Source of the DNA: UBA1049 sp964525815
GTDB taxonomy: Bacteria > Bacillota > Clostridia > Oscillospirales > CAG-382
Assembly: GCA_964525815.1 (NCBI GenBank)
Contig: CAZGJQ010000004.1
Coordinates: 1-41,143 of the forward strand
Length of the DNA: 41,143 bases
Reading direction: 5' to 3'
Numbering within the stretch: position 1 is the first letter of the stretch; each line of letters starts with the position of its first letter. This document shows positions 7,040 to 15,544 of the stretch, piece after piece. Under the pieces are notes generated by a model. The model worked only from the letters and a program-made list of their open reading frames with translations. It was not told the DNA's origin and did not search any database. The translations under genes were made by a program, and so were the position numbers.

Positions 7040-10000
7040 ATGCGCAAAAAGAACGGTTTGACCCGCACCAAAAAGCGGGATATAATGATAGCGGTACTGC
7101 TTTTTTCCTGCGTGATGCTATCCATATCAGTGGGACTCTTGTTGAAAAACTATATTGGAGTCGCTGTTAATATTGACGGGAGCATTGAGAACATAAGGGT
7201 ACAAATAACCGAGGTCTGCACTCGCAACCGTTCGATTATTTGTGACGCAAACGGTCAGTACAGCGATTACATTGAGCTATATAATGCGGGAGTAAGCTTT
7301 AACCTAAAGGGGTTCGCACTTACCGACAGTGATAACAGAGAGCCCAAATATGTTTTTGATAACCGAACCTTTAATTCCGGGCAGTATATGCTTATTTTTT
7401 TGGACGGCAAGAACGTACCCTTCTCTTTGAAAGGGGAAGGAGGAGAGACGGTTTCCCTGCTCTCTCCCGACCGCAAGGTATGCGCCTCGGTTAAGACGGT
7501 TGCGATGGAAGCGGATATGGTGATGTCCCTTCAGGACGGTAAGTATGTGATAACAGGGGACGCAAGCCCGGGATATCCCAACACAAAGGAGGGTATAGCC
7601 GCATATAGGCTCAGCCTCTCGGACAGCTCAAGCATTTTGGCTATTAACGAGCTGCTGACAAGCAACCGCTCCGCACTTCCGGATATGAACGGCAGGTTTC
7701 ATGATATAATCGAGATAACAAACATCACGGGATACGAGGTCTCTACAAGCGGATGGTATGTATCGGACAGGACAAGCAATCCGCACAGATATGCGCTGCC
7801 CGACAAGATATTACAGCCGGGAGAGCATATGATTATATTCGCCTCCGGGGAAGGCAGATATGAGGATGGGGAGATTCACGCTTCCTTCGGCTATTCCTCG
7901 GGAGAGACCGCCGTGCTTGCGGGTCCTAACGGCAAGTATACCGCAGTGGACGTGGTTTCCTGCGGGGACAATGTTTCGTTGTGCCGTATAGTGGACGAGG
8001 AAGGCAATGTGTCCTATGAAAAAATGAGCCCGTCCCCGGGATTTGATAACACAGAGGAGGGTATGCTTGCTTTTTATGAAAGCAGGCTGGACAGAGAAGC
8101 TCCCCTGATTATCAGCGAGGTGCTGCTTGACAACGATGAGCTTGCATACGGCGGTTATTTATGCGATGTAATTGAAATAACCAACATTTCCGATTCCGAT
8201 GTGTCCACAAAGGACTGGTATATTTCGGATGATATATACAACACCTACAAGTTTTCCTTGCCCGAAAGGACAATAAAGCCGGGTGAATATGTAGTTATAA
8301 TTGCAGACGGCGCTAACCGCACGGAAGGCGAGATTATCCACGCCAACTTTGCGCTGTCTCGGGGAGAAACGCTGTATCTGTTTACTCCGGAAAAAATGCA
8401 GGGGGAACCGATAAGCATAATTCCCGCGGGCAGGGGTAACAGCTGGCAATACGATTTTGTCGATGACGAAGGCGGTTATATCGCAGACAGACCGAGCATA
8501 GGGTTTGCCAACACAGAAGCCGGAAGAGCGGAGTTTGAGAGCAGCATAAGACCGCACGGAATCGAAATTTCGGAGGCGGTACCGGTTAACACCAAATATC
8601 TACCCGGTCCGTACGGAACCTATCATGATTTTATTGAGCTGCACAACAATTCCGACAAGGATATTTCACTTGCGGGAATGTATCTCTCGGATAAAAGCGA
8701 TAATCTGCACCTGGCGGCTCTGCCCGACCAGACAATACCCGCAGGAGGCTATATTGTATTTATTTTGTCCTCCGACGGTATAAACACTCCATCCGGGTAT
8801 ACCGTGCTGCCCTTTGCGCTTGCAGCGCGGGGAGAGACCGTGTATCTGTCTCAGGGTAACACAATTATTGACTGTATGGTCATACCGCCTATGCTCGGTG
8901 ACGAGGTATTTGGGCGGGCTGACGGAGCGGATGGCTTCAGCCGCTTGGCTTCGGCAACTCCTAAGCAGCCAAACGCCTCCGCTATTTCTGAAACGGCGGC
9001 AAAGCCGATCGCATTGGTGGAGCAGGGTGTTTATAACGATGTAACCTCGCTGAGCGTCGAGCTTAGCGGAGAGGGAGTAATCAGATACACGCTGGACAAC
9101 ACCGAGCCTAACGCCGCCTCGTCGCTTTACAACGGCCCGATTACCATTACAAAGACCACCGTGATTCGTGCCCGATGCTTTGCGCAGGGCTATCTTCCGA
9201 GCAGAGTGCTTGACCTTCTGTATGTGGTGAACGAGGGGCATGAGCTTGAAATAATATCCATAATAACTAACCCGTCCAACCTTTGGGATTATTATTCCGG
9301 CATATATGTGGAGGGACCAAATGCCTCGCCCGAGTTCCCGCATGTCGGCGCAAACTACTGGCAGTCCTGGGAAAAGGAGGCGACCGTTTCCTTTTTTGCC
9401 AACGACGGCACCGGGTTTTCCGAGCCCTGCGGTCTGAGGATTTTCGGTGCCTATTCGAGAGCGCTGGCGATGAAGTCCTTTACCTGCAAGTTCAGGGCGA
9501 AATACGGAACGTCGCAATTGAATTATCAGCTCTTCGAGGACAGCGACTTAAAATCGTACGAGTCATTTATTCTCCGGAACACCGGTCAGGACTTCAACCG
9601 TGCACGAATGCGGGATTCTTTGATTAGCTCTATGGTTGCGGATAAAACAACGGTGGATGTGCAGAAATACCGTCCGGCCGTGGTTTATCTTAACGGCGAG
9701 TTCTGGGGTGTTTATTTCATACGAGAAAAGATTAACGAGAACTATATAGCCGGAAACTACAATGTATCCCCCGAATCGGTATCGGTGGTAAGAGCAAACG
9801 GTGTAACAAATGCGGAATATACCGCACTTATAAATTATGTAAAAACACACGATTTGTCTGTCGACGAGTACTATCAGTATGTATTGTCGAAAATAGACAA
9901 GGAGAATTATATAGATTATATCTGCGCTCAGATTTATATCGCAAATACGGACAACGGAAACATTCGTTATTACAAGACCGACGAAAACGACGGTAAGTGG

Positions 10001-10417
10001 CGGTGGATAATGTTTGATGTTGACTGGAGCTTTGCCGGTCCGACACACAATACGGTTGCGGCACACCTTAATCCTGCGGGAACAGGCTCATATAATCGCT
10101 TTTCCACAACGCTGATAAACGGTTTGCTGAAGAATCCGCAGTTTAAGGAGGATTTTTTGCGCAGGATGGCATGGCAGCTTGAGAATATCTGGACAGACGA
10201 GAATGTTTATGGACGAATAGAAGAGATGAAATCACTGATACAGCATGATATGAGACGGGATTGTGAGAAGTGGGGAAGAACCTACGGAAATTGGGAGAAT
10301 CATGTTGATAATTTAGCGGCGTTCCAGAAATACCGCCCGAATGAGATATATAAGCATATTAAGAATTACTTTACGCTCACGGATGCAGAAATGGCAGAGC
10401 TGGGCTTTAAAGTATAA
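7040..10417 (+). CDS. Membrane-anchored CotH kinase-like protein with four lamin-tail domains
   Basis: The 1,125-residue protein has a basic N-terminus and one membrane segment (about 15-35), so the rest is probably extracytoplasmic. Four lamin-tail-like repeats follow, at about 55-165, 199-310, 355-460 and 506-620, each with D-x-IE(L/I)xN, a W/F-x-LSD-like turn and a G(E/Q)Y(M/V)(L/I)I strand. A chitobiase/Fn3-associated segment (about 657-725; YTLDNTEPNAASSLYNGPI) precedes the CotH domain (about 734-1,080), recognised from VVYLNGEFWGVYFIREKIN and the acidic IMFDVDWSFAG. CotH proteins phosphorylate spore-coat proteins in Bacillus; this one's substrate is unknown. ATG 7040 has a GAGGT site; a TTG at 7010 has none. 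It heads a set with VTC and DUF4956 genes. Confidence 0.87.
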   Translation: MRKKNGLTRTKKRDIMIAVLLFSCVMLSISVGLLLKNYIGVAVNIDGSIENIRVQITEVCTRNRSIICDANGQYSDYIELYNAGVSFNLKGFALTDSDNREPKYVFDNRTFNSGQYMLIFLDGKNVPFSLKGEGGETVSLLSPDRKVCASVKTVAMEADMVMSLQDGKYVITGDASPGYPNTKEGIAAYRLSLSDSSSILAINELLTSNRSALPDMNGRFHDIIEITNITGYEVSTSGWYVSDRTSNPHRYALPDKILQPGEHMIIFASGEGRYEDGEIHASFGYSSGETAVLAGPNGKYTAVDVVSCGDNVSLCRIVDEEGNVSYEKMSPSPGFDNTEEGMLAFYESRLDREAPLIISEVLLDNDELAYGGYLCDVIEITNISDSDVSTKDWYISDDIYNTYKFSLPERTIKPGEYVVIIADGANRTEGEIIHANFALSRGETLYLFTPEKMQGEPISIIPAGRGNSWQYDFVDDEGGYIADRPSIGFANTEAGRAEFESSIRPHGIEISEAVPVNTKYLPGPYGTYHDFIELHNNSDKDISLAGMYLSDKSDNLHLAALPDQTIPAGGYIVFILSSDGINTPSGYTVLPFALAARGETVYLSQGNTIIDCMVIPPMLGDEVFGRADGADGFSRLASATPKQPNASAISETAAKPIALVEQGVYNDVTSLSVELSGEGVIRYTLDNTEPNAASSLYNGPITITKTTVIRARCFAQGYLPSRVLDLLYVVNEGHELEIISIITNPSNLWDYYSGIYVEGPNASPEFPHVGANYWQSWEKEATVSFFANDGTGFSEPCGLRIFGAYSRALAMKSFTCKFRAKYGTSQLNYQLFEDSDLKSYESFILRNTGQDFNRARMRDSLISSMVADKTTVDVQKYRPAVVYLNGEFWGVYFIREKINENYIAGNYNVSPESVSVVRANGVTNAEYTALINYVKTHDLSVDEYYQYVLSKIDKENYIDYICAQIYIANTDNGNIRYYKTDENDGKWRWIMFDVDWSFAGPTHNTVAAHLNPAGTGSYNRFSTTLINGLLKNPQFKEDFLRRMAWQLENIWTDENVYGRIEEMKSLIQHDMRRDCEKWGRTYGNWENHVDNLAAFQKYRPNEIYKHIKNYFTLTDAEMAELGFKV

Positions 10418-10427
10418 GGAGGTAAGC

Positions 10428-10532
10428 ATGAAAAACACAATAAAAAAAGAAGCACGGCGCATACCTCCGCAAATTGCTCATTACTGTTTATGCTCGTCAG
10501 AACGTGGAGGTTATAATGGCATCCCGTCATGA
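10428..10532 (+). CDS. 34-residue small ORF with strong ribosome binding site
   Basis: ATG 10428 follows AAGGAGG at ideal distance, seven bases after the CotH stop. It encodes MKNTIKKEARRIPPQIAH and ends at 10532, inside the next gene. The peptide is basic, with two Cys and no hydrophobic segment. The ribosome binding site and start of the VTC gene (10504-10518) lie within it in another frame. Ribosomes translating it would unfold or terminate near the VTC start, so its role may be translational coupling. It could also be the remains of an earlier start of the VTC gene. Confidence 0.4.
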   Translation: MKNTIKKEARRIPPQIAHYCLCSSERGGYNGIPS

Positions 10533-11205
10533 GGAAAAATATATACTGGATTACAGGCAGTATATATTAATAAAAAATCGGGTCTCGCTTGTGCTGAAGC
10601 CGGACATTAACAGTATAGACGGAAGCTATACCGTAACCAGCCTGTACTTTGATGATTTATACAAAAACGCTTATTATGACAAGAAGGACGGGCAGCCTGT
10701 TCATATTAAGTTCAGAATAAGAAGCTATAACTGCACAGACAGTCCGATTAGGCTGGAGAAAAAAACGAAACGGGGTATAATTACTCAAAAGGAAAGCGCC
10801 ATGCTCTCCATGCCCGAGTTTGAGCGGTTAACCGAGGCTTCCTTTGATCTGGACGGATTGTCCGGTGAGCTGCTTCCGTATGTGGCAGAGATGAAATCGG
10901 GAGGATTGCTGCCTGCGGTAACGGTACGCTATCAAAGAGAGGCGTTTATTCTGGAGGGTACCGATGTGCGGGTTACCTTTGATGCCCGGCTGGAATCACT
11001 ACCCTCCGATACGGTTTGTTTTTTTGATGCGGAGCGAATAGGAACCCCCTCCATACATCCGCTCAGCATTATTATGGAGATAAAATATACCGACAAGCTG
11101 CCCACTCTGGTCAGGAGGCTCTGTGCGGCTAACTCCTCAAAGCTCTCCGTTTCAAAGTATGCGCTTTGTACCACGGGATATAAATCGCCGATAGGCTTGT
11201 ATTAG
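10516..11205 (+). CDS. VTC-domain polyphosphate polymerase family protein
   Basis: The 229-residue protein has the VTC/CYTH-type tunnel fold found in eukaryotic vacuolar polyphosphate polymerase. The signatures are RHEEKYILD near the start (basic residues lining the tunnel), SLYFDD, HIKFRIRSY, RLEKKTKRGI, TVRYQREAF, VRVTFDARL and IMEIKYTDKLP with the metal-binding Glu. No membrane segment is seen, so it acts at the cytoplasmic face or in the cytosol. ATG 10516 has GTGGAGG five bases upstream; a TTG at 10474 has no such site. It lies between the CotH gene and a DUF4956 membrane protein, a combination seen repeatedly in Gram-positive genomes. Actual polyphosphate synthesis by bacterial members of this context is inferred. 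Confidence 0.87.
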   Translation: MASRHEEKYILDYRQYILIKNRVSLVLKPDINSIDGSYTVTSLYFDDLYKNAYYDKKDGQPVHIKFRIRSYNCTDSPIRLEKKTKRGIITQKESAMLSMPEFERLTEASFDLDGLSGELLPYVAEMKSGGLLPAVTVRYQREAFILEGTDVRVTFDARLESLPSDTVCFFDAERIGTPSIHPLSIIMEIKYTDKLPTLVRRLCAANSSKLSVSKYALCTTGYKSPIGLY

Positions 11206-11234
11206 AATTAAATAACGAAAGGGATACAAAAAAT

Positions 11235-11921
11235 ATGAGCACCACCTTAAGCTTTGCAGATTCGATAAAGAAAAGCGTTCTTGACGGCTTTTCAACAACG
11301 GTAGAAATCCCGACAATTCTCCTTTCCATCGGGATAGCCTTTCTTACGGGGCTGTTTATTTTACTTATTTACAGAATGACCTTTCGGGGCATTTCCTTTA
11401 ACCGCAGCTTTGAGAGTACTCTTCTGATGATTACCGCCATAAGCTCGCTTATAGTATTGACTATATCCTCAAACCTTGCCCTGTCCCTCGGTATGGTGGG
11501 TGCGCTCAGCATTATCCGCTTCAGAACCGCTATTAAGGATGCGTCGGACACCGCCTTTATGTTTTGGGCGGTTGCCGCCGGTATAACCTCGGGAGCCGGA
11601 CACTATGTACTGACGATTGTGGGCTCGTTGCTTATCGGGCTGCTTACCTTTGTAGCACTAAAAATAATAAACCAAACGGCGGGGACTTACCTGCTTATCG
11701 TTCGCACAAAAACAGATACAGCGCTTAATTATTCCGGCAGAATGCTTAACGAAAACGGGATAAGGCACAGGCTCTCCTCCATGACACAGAACGAGAAGCA
11801 CTTTGAAGCCATTTATGAGATAAGCATAGGCTCCTCTCATCAGAAGCTGGTTTCCGCACTTAAAAAGATACCGGACATAACCGATGTAACCCTTGTGGAT
11901 TGCAGAAACACTCCGATGTAA
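11235..11921 (+). CDS. DUF4956 membrane protein
   Basis: The 228-residue protein has four predicted membrane segments (about 23-48, 62-85, 92-115 and 122-145) and then a soluble C-terminal domain of about 75 residues. The conserved stretch SLGMVGALSIIRFRTAIKDASD lies between segments and carries the charged residues typical of DUF4956, a relative of the MgtC/SapB-like membrane proteins. It follows the VTC gene by 29 bases with AAAGGGA upstream, so it belongs to the same operon. It may form the membrane partner of the VTC enzyme, for export or anchoring of product. No biochemical function is established for the family. Confidence 0.85.
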   Translation: MSTTLSFADSIKKSVLDGFSTTVEIPTILLSIGIAFLTGLFILLIYRMTFRGISFNRSFESTLLMITAISSLIVLTISSNLALSLGMVGALSIIRFRTAIKDASDTAFMFWAVAAGITSGAGHYVLTIVGSLLIGLLTFVALKIINQTAGTYLLIVRTKTDTALNYSGRMLNENGIRHRLSSMTQNEKHFEAIYEISIGSSHQKLVSALKKIPDITDVTLVDCRNTPM

Positions 11922-11935
11922 TTCAAGGTTTGGCA

Positions 11936-13042
11936 TTATTCCTTCTCCGATGATTTTTTGAAGAGGCGGAGCTTGCCCTCGTCGTTCAGCTTTTTAATTA
12001 TTATAGTCAGGATAGGGAAAAGCAAAAGTCCGATTATTCCGAAGGTCTTAAGCCCTATATACATTGATATTAAGGTGAGCAGCGGATAAAGGCCTATATA
12101 TTTCCCCACAATCTTAGGCTCCATAATCTGTCTTATTATTGTGATAACTATATATACAATAATCAAAGCGACTCCGGTGTAATAATCGCCGGTTAACAGC
12201 AGGAAAACAGCCCATGGAATCAAAACAGTTCCGGTTCCGAGCACCGGCAGGATATCTACAAAAGCGGTAAACAGAGCGATTAAAAAGGCGTACTTGATTC
12301 TAAGAATTGTGAAGGCGACAAAGAGCTGCAAAAAGGTTATCAGCACTATCAGCCCGTATGCACGCAGGAATTTGATAATGGTTCCTATAAATTCTTTTTT
12401 AAACACAAGGACGCCGGCGGCAGCTTTCTCCGGAAGCTGTGCTATTATGAACCGGTTTATTTTTTTAAAGTCCACCGCAAAATAATAGGTGGAGAGTATA
12501 ACGACCACAATAACGAGAAGAGCGTTGGGCACAAAGGCGATAATGCCTCCTAAAATAGGCAGCACAGAGCCGCTCAGCTTATCTGCAAGGGACAGCAGTG
12601 CGGACTCAAGCTCGTTGTCAAAGTTCATCCAAATTTCGTTCAGCCTTTCCCGCATATCCACAAACGGTATTGTATCGCTTATTTTTTCTATTAGCTTTTT
12701 TGCGTACTCCTCGTCGGAGCGGACATGGTCAATGAAGCTCTTTACATTCTGGCTCAGGACGGTAAGCTCGGTATAAATACGGTCGATTGCCAAATAGCAG
12801 ACAAGACCGATAATGGTGGTTACAAACAGCACCAGCACAAGAACGGATAGCTTTTTCGGCACATTACCGTGCTTTATCAGGAAACGAACGGCCGGCTGCA
12901 GGGCTGCGGCTATAATATAAGCGATTAGAAAGGGCAGGATAAGCCCGAACAGATACTTAAAGAATAAGTAAGCCGCCGCTATGCTTACGGCGGTATAAAA
13001 AAGCATTATCGCTATTCTTTTATATGGCTCCTGAGGCAGCAT
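11936..13042 (-). CDS. ytvI: YtvI-like sporulation integral membrane protein (AI-2E transporter superfamily)
   Basis: The 368-residue protein has the pattern of the AI-2E/TqsA/YtvI superfamily: two N-terminal helices (10-45), one at 65-90, an amphipathic soluble stretch (about 95-150), and five or more C-terminal helices with FVDILPVLGTGTVLIPW and QIMEPKIVGKYIGLYPLLTLISMYIGLKTFGIIG. The start has AAGGATGAG about seven bases upstream. In Bacillus YtvI is a mother-cell sporulation protein; a transport role in this branch is not proven. It converges with the DUF4956 gene, with stop codons 14 bases apart and no obvious terminator. Confidence 0.82.
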   Translation of the reverse strand: MLPQEPYKRIAIMLFYTAVSIAAAYLFFKYLFGLILPFLIAYIIAAALQPAVRFLIKHGNVPKKLSVLVLVLFVTTIIGLVCYLAIDRIYTELTVLSQNVKSFIDHVRSDEEYAKKLIEKISDTIPFVDMRERLNEIWMNFDNELESALLSLADKLSGSVLPILGGIIAFVPNALLVIVVVILSTYYFAVDFKKINRFIIAQLPEKAAAGVLVFKKEFIGTIIKFLRAYGLIVLITFLQLFVAFTILRIKYAFLIALFTAFVDILPVLGTGTVLIPWAVFLLLTGDYYTGVALIIVYIVITIIRQIMEPKIVGKYIGLYPLLTLISMYIGLKTFGIIGLLLFPILTIIIKKLNDEGKLRLFKKSSEKE

Positions 13043-13072
13043 TTATTCTCATCCTTTTTATAAAGATATGTA

Positions 13073-13101
13073 TTGACAAGCTAAGTTTTTTGTGTTATTA
13101 T
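13073..13101 (+). promoter_or_regulatory. Promoter for tRNA-Glu
   Basis: TTGACA (13073-13078) and TATTAT (13096-13101) are 17 bases apart, about 70 bases before the tRNA. The spacing and boxes are near consensus, as expected for a stable RNA gene. Confidence 0.75.
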
Positions 13102-13128
13102 GTCTCTCGTACGAAAACACAGCTTTTT

Positions 13129-13148
13129 ATCAGAAGAATTCTTCTGAT
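13129..13148 (+). repeat. Perfect 20-base palindrome in the tRNA-Glu leader
   Basis: ATCAGAAGAATTCTTCTGAT reads the same on both strands. It lies about 28 bases after the -10 box and 21 before the tRNA. In RNA it could form an 8-bp stem with a four-base loop, a processing signal or early pause; as DNA it could bind a dimeric protein. Confidence 0.6.
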
Positions 13149-13169
13149 TTATACTCCGGTTTTTTATTC

Positions 13170-13244
13170 GGCCTGTTAGTCAAGTGGTCAAGACGCCGCC
13201 CTCTCACGGCGGAGGCAGGGGTTCGACTCCCCTACGGGTCACCA
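13170..13244 (+). tRNA. tRNA-Glu (anticodon CTC)
   Basis: The 75-base sequence folds as a cloverleaf. The acceptor stem is GGCCTGT/ACGGGTC with two G-T pairs. The anticodon stem CCGCC/GGCGG encloses the loop CTCTCAC with anticodon CTC at 13203-13205. The T loop is GTTCGAC between AGGG and CCCT, and a genome-encoded CCA ends at 13244. The CTC anticodon reads GAG. Confidence 0.95.
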
Positions 13245-13248
13245 GATT

Positions 13249-13272
13249 GAGCCTTTAAAAGGGCTCTTTTTT
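13249..13272 (+). terminator. Terminator after tRNA-Glu
   Basis: GAGCCTT pairs with AGGGCTC (13249-13255 with 13260-13266, one G-T pair), followed by six T residues. It lies five bases after the tRNA CCA end. Confidence 0.85.
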
Positions 13273-13336
13273 ATTGTCGCCTTATATGTGTATATGTATT
13301 CTCATAAACGTAATTGTAATACAGCAAAAAAAACGC

Positions 13337-13364
13337 AAAAAAGCAGAGCCTTCGAGCGCTCTGC
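13337..13364 (-). terminator. Terminator of hom
   Basis: On the minus strand GCAGAGC (13358-13364) pairs with GCTCTGC (13343-13349) and is followed by six T residues (13337-13342). It lies about 35 bases past the hom stop. Confidence 0.85.
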
Positions 13365-13398
13365 CTTTGTTTTATAAAGCATATTTGTATTTATGTGA

Positions 13399-14475
13399 TT
13401 AATAAACCCTGTAAACTGAACCGTTGGCAAGGGTAACTGTCTTGTCGTTAAATCTGCTTGCCGGAAGCAGGAAGCCGTCCTCCATAACCTCCCTGTGAGG
13501 TGCCTTGGGATGCGATTTAACAGCCTCCACCACATCGGTTACAACCGCGCTTGCGGTGGGCAGGCTGCCCGCTCCCTGTCCGTAAAAAATTACCTCGCCG
13601 ACTGTGTTTCCCGTAACGCTTACGGCGTTAAAAACATCGTTTACGGAGGCGAGAAGACTGCCCTTCTGCACCAGATGGGGAGCTACCAGCAGCTTTGCCT
13701 GCTTATCCACCCGCTCCGCAACGGCAAGCAGCTTTATTGTGTAGCCCAGCTTATCCGCCGCTTCAAAATCCTCTGCCTTTACCGAGCCGATTCCCTCAAT
13801 AACCGAAATCCTATTGAATGGGATGTATCTACCGAAGGCGATACCGGCAAGTATGCATATCTTGCGCGCGCTGTCCAGCCCCGCAAGGTCCGCGTGCGGA
13901 TTTGCTTCCGCATAGCCTTTGCTCTTTGCCAGCTCCAGCGCCTTCTCCAGTGACATTTTATCCTCGCTCATCTTGGTGAGTATAAAATTGGTTGTTCCGT
14001 TTAGAATGCCCGCTATTTTTAATATTTTACCTGATAAAAAGCAGTTCTGAAGTGGGTTTATAATTGGAATGCCGCCCCCCACGCTCGCCTCGTATAAATA
14101 GCTTGCATTATTCTTTGCAGCGGTCTCTATCAGAATGTGACCGTATTTATCCACTACCTCCTTGTTGGACGTAACAACGCTCTTTCCTGCTTCAAGAGCC
14201 GCCTTGCTGAACTCAAAGGCGGGTGTGCAGCCACCCATGGTCTCCACCACTACCGAAACGGAATCATCCGAAAGAATTTTTGAGTAATCCTGAGTCACCC
14301 TGTCCGCAAGCGGATGGTTCTCGAGGCTGCGTTTATCGAGTATATATTTTATATTTATAGGGCTTTGGGTAGGGTCTCCGTCTAACGCCTCGTGTATTCT
14401 TTTTTCGTTATTCCGTATAACCTCAAAAACACCGTTACCGACGGTGCCCAAGCCAAGAATTGCTATATTGTGCAT
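13399..14475 (-). CDS. hom: Homoserine dehydrogenase, short form
   Basis: The 358-residue cytoplasmic enzyme reduces aspartate semialdehyde to homoserine with NAD(P)H, the branch point toward threonine and methionine. The N-terminal NAD-binding motif is GLGTVGNGVFEVI. The catalytic region shows TSNKEVV, EASVGGGIPII, GILNGTTNFIL and the substrate-binding AEANPHADLAGLDSARKICILA. Many bacterial enzymes run to about 430 residues with a C-terminal ACT regulatory domain. This one ends just after the catalytic domain and so lacks the usual site for threonine feedback. The ATG has GAAAGGGAG upstream. It stands alone between its own promoter and terminator; methionine demand links it loosely to the SAH operon. 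Confidence 0.93.
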   Translation of the reverse strand: MHNIAILGLGTVGNGVFEVIRNNEKRIHEALDGDPTQSPINIKYILDKRSLENHPLADRVTQDYSKILSDDSVSVVVETMGGCTPAFEFSKAALEAGKSVVTSNKEVVDKYGHILIETAAKNNASYLYEASVGGGIPIINPLQNCFLSGKILKIAGILNGTTNFILTKMSEDKMSLEKALELAKSKGYAEANPHADLAGLDSARKICILAGIAFGRYIPFNRISVIEGIGSVKAEDFEAADKLGYTIKLLAVAERVDKQAKLLVAPHLVQKGSLLASVNDVFNAVSVTGNTVGEVIFYGQGAGSLPTASAVVTDVVEAVKSHPKAPHREVMEDGFLLPASRFNDKTVTLANGSVYRVY

Positions 14476-14505
14476 TTTTTTGCTCCCTTTCGTATAATCC
14501 GAACA

Positions 14506-14534
14506 ATTATAACATAAATCGGTTATATTATCAA
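14506..14534 (-). promoter_or_regulatory. Sigma-A promoter of hom
   Basis: On the minus strand TTGATA (14529-14534) and TATAAT (14506-14511) are 17 bases apart, about 31 bases before the hom start codon. The short leader leaves no room for a riboswitch or T-box. Confidence 0.75.
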
Positions 14535-14560
14535 GCTTTGAGAGCCAAATTTATAAAACA

Positions 14561-14597
14561 ATGAGGTGTCGGAAGCCCATAACCTCCAACACCTCAT
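14561..14597 (-). terminator. Terminator of the acidic-repeat surface protein gene
   Basis: ATGAGGTGT (14561-14569) pairs perfectly with ACACCTCAT (14589-14597), with a further GG/CC pair inside after one mismatch. On the minus strand the stem is followed by TGTTTTATAAATTT, a loose T-rich tail. It lies 22 bases after the stop. Confidence 0.65.
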
Positions 14598-14618
14598 GAA
14601 TTAAAAGGGATTTGTAAA

Positions 14619-15419
14619 TTACCTTCTCTTCTTAATCGCTATAACCGCGGTACCTGCAAGAGCTACTACTGCAATAACAATTATTGCGGTCATACCCATG
14701 TCGCCTGTCGGGGGATTATCGCTTGACGAGGCAGCCTCGGATGATGTCTGAGAAGCCGTGTCTGAGGAATCTTCCTCAGACTCATCGTCTGAATCCTCTT
14801 CGGATTCGTCGTCTGAATCTTCCTCCGACTCATCGTCAGATGATTCGTCAACGGGATCCGGTTCAATTCCGATTGAGATGTATAATTGTCCAATAAGGTT
14901 AGTCTCCGCCGGAATTTCCGAAAGATCCTGATTGGCGGCATCGCCGAACAGATACGCCTTGGCACCTATCTCCTGTGTGTTAAGAAGAGAATTAGCGCTG
15001 TTATGCTCATTCATAAGGCTGTGTGTGGCAACAATAAACCCGTTATCCGGAACTACCAGCTCGCCCTTTTCCAATCCGCTGCCGTCCGCCGGTTTAACTA
15101 AAGCAGTAAGCACAAATGCACCTTCATCCTCGTTCCATTCGAATACTCCTACATTCCACCAATTAAGCCAATTGTTATAACCTGTGCAAATAGAGGCTAT
15201 AGTTTCTCCGTTAACCGTGTAGATGTTGGCAAGCTCTCCGGTTTCGTACCCCAAGTCCTTATGTTCCTGTGTCACCCAGTACGCGTTGATGTTTCCGATA
15301 GGGATAACATTTTCATCATCCGGCGATACAGCCGAAGCCGTCAGTGTAAGCACAAAAACAGATGCGAACACAAAACAGAGTGTGAGTAATAAAGAAAATG
15401 CTTTTTTAGAAGTTTTCAT
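14619..15419 (-). CDS. Secreted surface protein with acidic Ser-Asp-Glu repeats and NPPTG anchor
   Basis: The 266-residue protein has a signal peptide (Lys-rich start, hydrophobic 8-28, cut near ASA). A globular domain of about 150 residues rich in Trp and Tyr follows, then a Ser/Asp/Glu stalk (191-233) with three copies of SDDESEED, and finally NPPTGD (235-240), a hydrophobic helix and KKRR. This end is a sorting signal of the NPxTG type, so a sortase probably attaches it to the wall or another surface polymer. No sortase is in the window. ATG 15419 has AGAGGA six bases upstream and is preferred over an upstream extension of 13 residues. The domain between signal and stalk is not recognised. 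It has its own strong promoter and terminator. Confidence 0.85.
   Translation of the reverse strand: MKTSKKAFSLLLTLCFVFASVFVLTLTASAVSPDDENVIPIGNINAYWVTQEHKDLGYETGELANIYTVNGETIASICTGYNNWLNWWNVGVFEWNEDEGAFVLTALVKPADGSGLEKGELVVPDNGFIVATHSLMNEHNSANSLLNTQEIGAKAYLFGDAANQDLSEIPAETNLIGQLYISIGIEPDPVDESSDDESEEDSDDESEEDSDDESEEDSSDTASQTSSEAASSSDNPPTGDMGMTAIIVIAVVALAGTAVIAIKKRR
14769..14840 (-). repeat. Three 24-base tandem repeats coding SDDESEED
   Basis: Residues 194-217 of the surface protein are three exact protein copies of an eight-residue acidic unit. At DNA level the 24-base units differ at synonymous positions. Copy number could change by slippage and alter stalk length. Confidence 0.85.
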
Positions 15420-15515
15420 AAGCCGTCCTCTCAGTTCTATTTTTATAATAATTTGCATATGCCTCTACCCTTTATTCTTTGAAAAATATAAACAGATACG
15501 AAACATTGCCTGCTT

Positions 15516-15544
15516 ATTATATAATTTTTATTAATGCTTGTCAA
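15516..15544 (-). promoter_or_regulatory. Perfect consensus promoter of the surface protein gene
   Basis: On the minus strand TTGACA (15539-15544) and TATAAT (15516-15521) match the consensus exactly with a 17-base spacer. The leader to the ATG at 15419 is about 90 bases, suggesting high, constitutive expression. Confidence 0.85.

Noticed and set aside
8666..9517. 283-codon minus-strand frame inside the CotH gene
   Set aside because: It is antisense to clear lamin-tail and CotH sequence and has a basic, shadow-like composition without ribosome binding site.
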